Assembly (NCBI GenBank): GCA_938045445.1
Contig: CALIMM010000015.1
Span: 62,001 to 126,000, forward strand
Origin: an uncultured Candidatus Saccharibacteria bacterium
Lineage (GTDB): Bacteria > Patescibacteriota > Saccharimonadia > Saccharimonadales > Saccharimonadaceae
Reading direction: 5' to 3'
Length of the DNA: 64,000 nucleotides
Under the pieces are notes generated by a model. That model was not told the DNA's origin and ran no database searches. It saw nothing but the letters and a program-made list of their open reading frames with translations. Position numbers and translations under genes: made by a program. Below are positions 58,486-64,000 of this stretch, piece after piece. Numbering within the stretch: position 1 is the stretch's first letter; each line of letters opens with the position of its first letter.

Positions 58486-59835
58486 ATGAGGGAACTCAGG
58501 CAAGCAAAGTATAATAAATGGAGAACGCTCGCTCGCGTGTCTCAGGCTGGATGCCTGGTGGCGGTAGCCGCTATGGTGGCACTGTTTGGCCAGCCTACAC
58601 GGGCTGCCCAAGAGGTAGCTTGGAAGGAGCAAGCTGGCTCTGGTACAAAGAACTGGTCGGCAATGGCTGGCTCGACAGACGGCACCAAGCTCGTTGCAGC
58701 AGTGAATGTCGGGAATGTCTACACCTCGACAGACAGTGGTGTCACCTGGATGGAACGACCAATAACCGGCCTTCCTGCGCCGCAAAAGTGGACGGCTCTT
58801 GCCAGCTCGGCCGATGGTAGTAAGATCGCTGCCTTTTACCAATGGGGTGGCTACATGTACACTTCGAATGACTCAGGTGCTACCTGGACGAAGAATGGTC
58901 TCCCAGGAGCTGCTGGTGACTGGGTGTCTGTGACGAGCTCGGCTGACGGCACCAAGCTCGCTGCTGTGGCAGCCAACCGTGGGGTATTTACCTCTACTAA
59001 CTCTGGCGCAAGCTGGAAAGAGCAAGCCAACCCAGGTGCGAAGAAGTGGACATCGATCGCCGGCTCGGCTGATGGCACCAAGCTCGCTGCAACTGTTGCC
59101 GACGGCGTTGTCTACACCTCGACAGACGGTGGTGAGACTTGGACAGAGCAAGCCGCTGCTGGCACTCAGAAGTGGACATCAATCGCTAGCTCGGCTGATG
59201 GTATGAAGCTTGCTGCAACCGTCAATGGTGGCAAGATCTACACTTCAGATGACGGTGGTGCAACCTGGATGGAAAATGACAGCGCTGCTACCGGTGCGTG
59301 GTCGGCTGTTGTTATGTCGAACGACGGTGCTAACCTCGCTGCAGCACTCAACGGCGGCAACATCAACACAGCAACAGCTAAGGACAAGCCAGTTGTGCAG
59401 CCAGCTCCGGCTACCCCGGCACCTGCCAATCCTGCGCCTGCCAACCCCGCTCCGGCAAACCCGGCTCCCGCTAACCCTGCTCCAGCGACACCTGCGCCCG
59501 CAACCCCGGCCCCAGCTACTCCAGCACCTGCGACTCCGGCTCCAGCCAATCCAGCTCCAGCAACTCCTGCTCCGGTCACACCTGCGCCAGCTACTCCTGC
59601 ACCAGCTGAGCCAGCCGTAGAACCTGCACCAGCAGCAGAGCCGGCTCCGGCTGCAGAGCAAGCACCAGCTGCCAACCCAGCACCTGCAGCTAAACCAGCA
59701 GAGGCTGCCGCTCCTGCTAAGCAAGAAGGTCCAGCTCTCGCCGACACCGGCGACAGCGTATGGCTCGTTGCTGCACTCGCAGCCAGTGGTCTTGGCGCCG
59801 GAAGCTTCTGGTTCGTCAAGAGCCGCAAGAACTAG
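58486..59835 (+). CDS. Secreted beta-propeller protein with Pro/Ala stalk and LADTG sorting-type signal
   Basis: This 449-residue surface protein has a signal peptide (GCLVAVAAMVALFGQPTRAAQ, about residues 21-40) and six blades of about 43 residues built on W(S/T)xxAxSADGxKLAA and YTSxDGGxTW. These are BNR/sialidase-type (Ycf48-like) beta-propeller repeats. A long proline/alanine stalk follows (PAPANPAPA units), then LADTGDS, a hydrophobic helix (VAALAASGLGAGSFWF) and a basic end (KSRKN). That terminus is a sortase signal of the LAxTG type used by class E sortases. AAAGGAGG fixes the start at 58486. It converges on a GH16 gene with homologous blades. Confidence 0.88.
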   Translation: MRELRQAKYNKWRTLARVSQAGCLVAVAAMVALFGQPTRAAQEVAWKEQAGSGTKNWSAMAGSTDGTKLVAAVNVGNVYTSTDSGVTWMERPITGLPAPQKWTALASSADGSKIAAFYQWGGYMYTSNDSGATWTKNGLPGAAGDWVSVTSSADGTKLAAVAANRGVFTSTNSGASWKEQANPGAKKWTSIAGSADGTKLAATVADGVVYTSTDGGETWTEQAAAGTQKWTSIASSADGMKLAATVNGGKIYTSDDGGATWMENDSAATGAWSAVVMSNDGANLAAALNGGNINTATAKDKPVVQPAPATPAPANPAPANPAPANPAPANPAPATPAPATPAPATPAPATPAPANPAPATPAPVTPAPATPAPAEPAVEPAPAAEPAPAAEQAPAANPAPAAKPAEAAAPAKQEGPALADTGDSVWLVAALAASGLGAGSFWFVKSRKN

Positions 59836-59863
59836 AGCACTGCACTGCAGCGTCTCTATACCG

Positions 59864-59896
59864 AAGAGAAAGGCATAATGTGCCTTTCTCTTTTTT
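59864..59896 (+). terminator. Intrinsic terminator after the propeller gene
   Basis: AAGAGAAAGGCA (59864-59875) pairs with TGCCTTTCTCTT (59881-59892), running into T residues to 59896. Confidence 0.92.
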
Positions 59897-60281
59897 GGTT
59901 GGCAGACGCATAAGGAGAGTGGTCTACTATCTTGAGTAGAGCGAACGGTGGTGTGGGCTAGGCTATGTGGCTAATGCCAGGCCTTTTGCAGAATCTTCTG
60001 CAGAGAGAAGGTGAGGGGGTGAGAGAAGTAAGTGGCCTCTAGGAGGTTGGTACTGGTGTATATTTTGCCTCCTTCTCCGGCATTTATGCGCCGTAGAGAT
60101 GCCCCGAGCATACGTAATAACAATATGCAAAAGCCGGCAGGAGCGCGCTTCTAATAGGGCTTATTTGCTCTGTAGTATGGCGTCATGGCCGCGACCGTGG
60201 CTTGTAGTAGGGGCTGTCTCGCGCGGCTATACCTCCCCAAAGTAGTATAAAGAAGGGAGGTAAGAGCATCGAACCACGCAC

Positions 60282-60322
60282 CAGAGGGTCTGCAGGCCGC
60301 CACACTGGCGAATAGCCTGCAG
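60282..60322. other. Nested hairpin in the long intergenic region
   Basis: CTGCAGGC and GCCTGCAG form an eight-base outer stem around an inner CGCC/GGCG pairing. It lies in 59897-60422, a 500-base gap between convergent genes in which I see no supported ORF. It may be a structured RNA fragment or chance. Confidence 0.3.
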
Positions 60323-60422
60323 TTGCCGCCGGGGCATTGCCGTGTGTCACGTATATTGTAACTATACATAATAGTGACGAATCTGATACTCTCGCCAGGC
60401 GCAGCAGAAGAGCAAAAGAAAT

Positions 60423-60450
60423 CGGCTTGGATAGCATAGTATCCAAGCCG
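60423..60450 (-). terminator. Intrinsic terminator after the GH16 gene
   Basis: On the minus strand CGGCTTGGATA (60450-60440) pairs with TATCCAAGCCG (60433-60423) and runs into ATTTCTTTTGCTCTTC. Confidence 0.85.
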
Positions 60451-60478
60451 AGGTGTACCTGTGCGGGGTAGTAGTGCG

Positions 60479-63166
60479 CTACGAGCGCCGTTTGCGGAGT
60501 ATCCACACCCCGCCGCTGCCCAGTGCAATTGCAGCGAGGGCAGTGGGGAAGATGCTATCACCAGTGTTGGCGAGGAGGCTACTAGGGCGCAATGAGTTGC
60601 TGGTAGAGCCAGTGTGCGATGTATCTTCGTAGATGGCGATTGGGTCGAGGATCGTGCCGTTGGCAGTGCCATCTTCGTCACCAAAGCCGCCGTCGGTCAC
60701 ATCGTAGGCAATTGTTGTGCGTGTACCGCTCGGGTTTGTGCCAAAGTTGATCCGGCTTGTGATGTCTTCGATGATCGAGCCACCTTTGGCCAGCTTGAGC
60801 ACGGTGAGGCGGCTTGGGTCACGGTAGTGCTTGCTCAGTGTGAGGGCTACATGGGTAGTGTAGCCAGTGTGGGATGTGTGCTCAGCACAGGTGATGGTAA
60901 AGCGCACGCTATAGCGCAGCGCTCGGCCTTGGTACTGTGCGGGGGCGGTTGCTGGCTCGGCTGAGGCAATGTGGCTGCACGGTTTGCCGGCCGTAGCGAG
61001 CGATACCGCACCGCCGTGTGGCTGGGTAATGGTAGTTGAGTTGGTTGGCTGCTTTGGCTGCTTGGGTGTTGGTGTGGATGGGGCAGATGTGATGGCGTTA
61101 AGCCGAGCCTGGAGAGCGGCTTGTTTGCGTGCATCCTTAACGGCGGCAATGCGGGCCTGGGCTGCGGCAATGTCTGCAGGGCTCTTGCTGGCTTCAGCTC
61201 GGGCCACAGCAGCTTCGGCAGCGGCCAGTGTGCCGTCCTCTACCGGTGGGGTAGTGGTGTACACCATGCCACCGTAGGCAGCAGCTACCAGCTTGCTCCC
61301 ATCAGCCGAGCTGGCAAGAGCCGACCAGTTGGGCACGCCAGGCGACGTCTGAGCTACCCACGTTGCACCGCCGTCGGTCGATACGTAGATATAGCCACCA
61401 CCGCCAGCTGTTGCAGCGAGGGTGCTGCCATCGGCCGAGATGGTTGCTGCTGTCCAGTTGTGCCGGCCGTCCACACTGCGCTCCGTCCACGTCGCGCCAC
61501 CATTGGTCGAGATGTAGACGTTACCGCCAGCAGCTGTTGCTACCAGCTTTGTGCCATCGGGCGAGCTGGCAATTGACGTCCAGGTGCGCGTGCCAGCTTG
61601 GGCGCGTTCTGTCCAGGTCTTGCCGCCGTCTAAGGAGGTGTAGATAGCACCGTCTTCGACGACTGCAGCTAGTTTATTGCCATCAGCCGAGCTCGTTACG
61701 GCGCGCCATTTGCGGCTGCCCGAGCCTGGCTGCTCCGTCCAGGTTGCCCCGCCATCGCGCGAGGTATAAATCGCGTGGTCTTTGGCGACAGCCACCAGCT
61801 TATTGCCATCAGCCGAGCTCGCGATCGACATCCAGTTGATCGAGCCACTCATCGCGTGCTTGTGCCACGTCGCGCCGCCGTCTTGTGATGTGATGATGTA
61901 GCCGCCCCAGTCGTAGAGTGCTGCAAGCTTGCTTCCATCGGCCGAGCTTGCGATGCTCACCCAGTTGCGCACCTCAGACTTTGGCTGCTCCGTCCAGGTT
62001 GCGCCACCATCGCGCGAGGTGTGGATTGTGCCACCCCAGGCGGCAGCCGCTAGGTTACTTCCATCGGCCGAGCTGGCAAGGGCCGACCATTTGCGGTCGC
62101 CCGCGGCATCATGCTTGGCCCATTTTGTGCCGGTTTCGGGCACTACTGTTGCAGGTGGCTGTGTGCCCGCACCCTTTTGGAAGACGCGCACATAGTCGAT
62201 CAGCATCGTCTGGGTGGGGAATGGTTCGGATGGGTCGATAGGGCTGAGGTTTTTGCTAATCTCTACATAGTCGTTGAGGATAAATTGCCAGCCACGGTGG
62301 AATGCCCCATTGATATTCTCTTGGCTCGCAACCTTCGTGAGTGGCTCAGAGTCCTTCCGAGGAGTGATGTTGCCGTCATTGGTAGGGCTCACATGGTAGC
62401 GATACACCTTGATGGGCTGGTCGTCTACAAAGTACTTCACCATCGTGCCGTCGTACTCAACGGCCCAGGTGTGCCACTCGTAGGCAAATGAGCCTGGCCG
62501 CGCACCAGCATAGTGCTCACCACTGTGCGAGAGGGAGCGTGTCCGCCAGCCAGTCTTCCATTTGCCATCGACGCCGTGGTGGTAGCACGACATGTGGGTG
62601 GTCGACCACGCGTAATTTGGTGTGGATGAATACCACTCAATGATGTCTAGCTCGCCGTATGGATCGTTGGCTTTGGGGTTGTCGTTGCAGTTTTGTAGCG
62701 TATTGCCACTCACCATCCACAGCGATGGCCGCGTGCCACGCTTGCCATTCCAATTAAACTTCGCCCGAATCTCGGCTCGGAATGGCTTGGTGCCGTCCAC
62801 AACCTTGCCCTTGTTTTTGACCCGTCCACTAAGGTAGCGCGTTGTGGTGCCGCTGGGGCAGGGCTGCTCACTCATGTTGGCACTGGTGAGCGGCTCGTTC
62901 AAATTGCTCACGCAGTGGCGCTGCGTGGTAATCTCGAGGTGGCTGTTGGCAACCTTGAGATTATTTGGGCTGTAGGCGAGGTGGGTATTGCGCAAATTAT
63001 CAGTATTTTGCTTCAGTATGTCCCACTCGCCAGACACAGCCGAGCCAGTAAACTCATCGTGCCACACCATACCCCATTGGTCGGCATGTGTTGTGCCATG
63101 ATAGAGAAGTGCAAGCAACACAACACTACCAAGTGCCGCAAGCACAATAATTGCCTTTTTTATCAC
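60479..63166 (-). CDS. GH16 family glucanase with beta-propeller, choice-of-anchor U domain and LANTG sorting-type signal
   Basis: This 895-residue surface enzyme starts with a signal anchor (IIVLAALGSVVLLALLYHG). The GH16 domain (about residues 30-335) has the catalytic motif GELDIIEW near residue 175 (ExDxxE, the beta-bulge form found in laminarinase-type beta-1,3-glucanases). Seven BNR blades follow (about 352-632, SSADGxKLAA and TSRDGGATW), then an alanine-rich helix, a domain with GGFGDEDGTANGTILDP matching choice-of-anchor U, and the C-terminus LANTGDS, a hydrophobic helix and RKRRS. GTG at 63166 has GGGGGG eight bases upstream and lies after the promoter, so longer starts are excluded. 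Probable role: cutting or binding host or biofilm glucans. Confidence 0.88.
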   Translation of the reverse strand: MIKKAIIVLAALGSVVLLALLYHGTTHADQWGMVWHDEFTGSAVSGEWDILKQNTDNLRNTHLAYSPNNLKVANSHLEITTQRHCVSNLNEPLTSANMSEQPCPSGTTTRYLSGRVKNKGKVVDGTKPFRAEIRAKFNWNGKRGTRPSLWMVSGNTLQNCNDNPKANDPYGELDIIEWYSSTPNYAWSTTHMSCYHHGVDGKWKTGWRTRSLSHSGEHYAGARPGSFAYEWHTWAVEYDGTMVKYFVDDQPIKVYRYHVSPTNDGNITPRKDSEPLTKVASQENINGAFHRGWQFILNDYVEISKNLSPIDPSEPFPTQTMLIDYVRVFQKGAGTQPPATVVPETGTKWAKHDAAGDRKWSALASSADGSNLAAAAWGGTIHTSRDGGATWTEQPKSEVRNWVSIASSADGSKLAALYDWGGYIITSQDGGATWHKHAMSGSINWMSIASSADGNKLVAVAKDHAIYTSRDGGATWTEQPGSGSRKWRAVTSSADGNKLAAVVEDGAIYTSLDGGKTWTERAQAGTRTWTSIASSPDGTKLVATAAGGNVYISTNGGATWTERSVDGRHNWTAATISADGSTLAATAGGGGYIYVSTDGGATWVAQTSPGVPNWSALASSADGSKLVAAAYGGMVYTTTPPVEDGTLAAAEAAVARAEASKSPADIAAAQARIAAVKDARKQAALQARLNAITSAPSTPTPKQPKQPTNSTTITQPHGGAVSLATAGKPCSHIASAEPATAPAQYQGRALRYSVRFTITCAEHTSHTGYTTHVALTLSKHYRDPSRLTVLKLAKGGSIIEDITSRINFGTNPSGTRTTIAYDVTDGGFGDEDGTANGTILDPIAIYEDTSHTGSTSNSLRPSSLLANTGDSIFPTALAAIALGSGGVWILRKRRS

Positions 63167-63209
63167 CGTTTTGTCCCCCCTGTTTTTGTCTAAAAACGTT
63201 ATGAGCATG

Positions 63210-63239
63210 ATTATAACGCTTATGGTTAGTTTTTTGCAA
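63210..63239 (-). promoter_or_regulatory. Promoter of the GH16 gene
   Basis: On the minus strand TTGCAA (63239-63234), an 18-base spacer and TATAAT (63215-63210). The leader is about 40 bases with a G-rich SD. Confidence 0.65.
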
Positions 63240-63432
63240 GGGGTTAGTCCCATAATCTTGCAAGACTCGCTGTATAATGCATATTTTTGCCAGGGCGAGA
63301 GAGCACTGTATATTCTCGCAGTGTGGGCAGTTATCCACGTGATTTCCACAGCACGATGTGGTTTTTACACCGCTACAGAGATGGGGTAATAAGGGGTGGT
63401 CTTTTGGGCTATTACAGCAGAGGATAGTGGGG

Positions 63433-63438
63433 TATACT
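63433..63438 (+). promoter_or_regulatory. -10 element for the lectin gene
   Basis: TATACT about 33 bases before the ATG at 63472, which has AGGAGG at 63462-63467. The divergent gap 63240-63432 holds nothing else I can support. Confidence 0.5.
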
Positions 63439-63471
63439 AGAGGCACAACAACCTAACACACAGGAGGGTGT

Positions 63472-64000
63472 ATGACGAAGTTAATTAGCTATTCGCTGGC
63501 AGGCGTGGCAGTGGCCGCAGCCATGGTGTGCCTGAGTGGTGCGCCAGCTCATGCTACCGAGCAAGAGCTGAGTGCGGCGCGGGCAGCGTGTAGCACAGTG
63601 GTAGGGCAGGTCAAGGCAGCCAAAGCATATGCCTACTGGAAGATGCCGGAGGGCTATCCGGAGGATCACAGCGCCGATGCAACCAACAGCTTCCGCCAGC
63701 AGCATGGCTGGGTGGTGGCCGGCACAGAGGTGTACGACTGGGCGTCTAACGAATCATTTGCCAACAGCGGGCGCTTTGTCTGGGGTAGCAAGACGGTCAA
63801 CTTTGCGCCAGGCAACTTCTGCTTGAGCAGTGGCAAGACGACGGGTGGCCGCGAGCTCCTTCTCACCTTCCAAAAGGATGGCAACCTCGTGCTCTACAGC
63901 CACACCGGTACAGCTCAGTGGGCATCGAATACTCAAGGTAAGGGTGCACGCTTAGCCTTCCAGGGCGATCGCAATATCGTCGTGTACGACAAGAACGACA
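63472..64000 (+). CDS. Secreted B-type (bulb) lectin domain protein, truncated by window end
   Basis: The first 176 codons of this gene are in the window. It begins with a signal peptide (SLAGVAVAAAMVCLSGAPAHA). From about residue 72 it has a bulb-type mannose-binding lectin domain: FQKDGNLVLYSHTGTAQWAS and FQGDRNIVVYDKND both match the QxDxNxVxY sugar-binding motif, with small substitutions (the first has QKDGNLVLY, the second QGDRNIVVYD). Two cysteines (residues 40 and 117) may form a disulphide. The strong SD supports the start. Next to the glucanase and propeller genes, it suggests surface glycan recognition. The C-terminus, and any anchor, lie outside the window. Confidence 0.85.
   Translation, partial: MTKLISYSLAGVAVAAAMVCLSGAPAHATEQELSAARAACSTVVGQVKAAKAYAYWKMPEGYPEDHSADATNSFRQQHGWVVAGTEVYDWASNESFANSGRFVWGSKTVNFAPGNFCLSSGKTTGGRELLLTFQKDGNLVLYSHTGTAQWASNTQGKGARLAFQGDRNIVVYDKND

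Noticed and set aside
59238..59828. Minus-strand glycine/alanine-rich ORF
   Set aside because: Mirror of the Pro/Ala stalk of the propeller gene.
63320..63370. DnaA boxes or an origin
   Set aside because: One TTATCCACG near-match and weak neighbours only; no AT-rich unwinding region or dnaA/dnaN genes nearby.

Overview
The window looks like a chromosomal segment of a Candidatus Saccharibacteria (TM7/Patescibacteria) genome. This is inference from gene content, compact gene sizes and protein style, not from a search. Genes are short and tightly packed, many overlap, bL31 is the cysteine-free B type, and there are many small unrecognised membrane or secreted proteins. Most of the sequence is moderately GC-rich. 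One clearly AT-rich gene (54048-55700) looks acquired. I found no rRNA, tRNA, CRISPR array, transposase or phage gene.

Layout. 1-10 kb: translation and envelope housekeeping (rpmE2, rpsB-tsf, frr, uppS, an RseP-type M50 protease, a CPBP protease, proS, greA). 10-27 kb: lysS, a large secreted (alpha/alpha)6-type protein, a DUF2207 protein, uppP, a MacB-type ABC exporter, a collagen-like surface protein, serS-pyrD and an HPF-type hibernation factor. 27-43 kb: a frameshifted small gene, secA, an M16 protease, murD, an HtpX-like protease, prfB, ftsE-ftsX followed by a PcsB-like CHAP hydrolase, then ctpA and a lone receiver protein. 43-54 kb: rpmA, a TRM11-like methyltransferase, a YbhN-like membrane protein overlapping xseA-xseB, a membrane-anchored methyltransferase, a soluble histidine kinase/receiver pair overlapping recO, and glyQS. 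54-58 kb: an accessory stretch with the AT-rich P-loop ATPase, a NUDIX hydrolase, a decayed ORF and a second CPBP protein. 58-64 kb: a surface cluster made of a beta-propeller protein and a GH16 glucanase with a homologous propeller, both ending in LA(D/N)TG sorting-type signals, then a B-lectin protein cut by the window end.

Genes that plausibly work together: uppS, uppP, murD, ftsEX, the PcsB-like hydrolase and the YbhN-like protein in building and splitting the wall; rpsB, tsf, frr, prfB, hpf, two ribosomal proteins and four aminoacyl-tRNA synthetases in translation; SecA, M50, M16, M48, S41 and two CPBP proteases in export and envelope quality control; and the collagen-like protein, DUF2207 protein, propeller/glucanase pair and lectin at the cell surface, where an episymbiont meets its host.

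The strongest cross-window signal is promoter architecture. At nine genes a -10 hexamer is followed by exactly six bases and then the start codon, with no Shine-Dalgarno sequence, which predicts leaderless mRNAs. A second gene class has clear SD sequences. Other points for follow-up are a cruciform-like structured element at 17259-17374, a dispersed small-ORF repeat upstream of proS and glyQS, and a class-2-type PyrD with cysteine in place of the catalytic serine.
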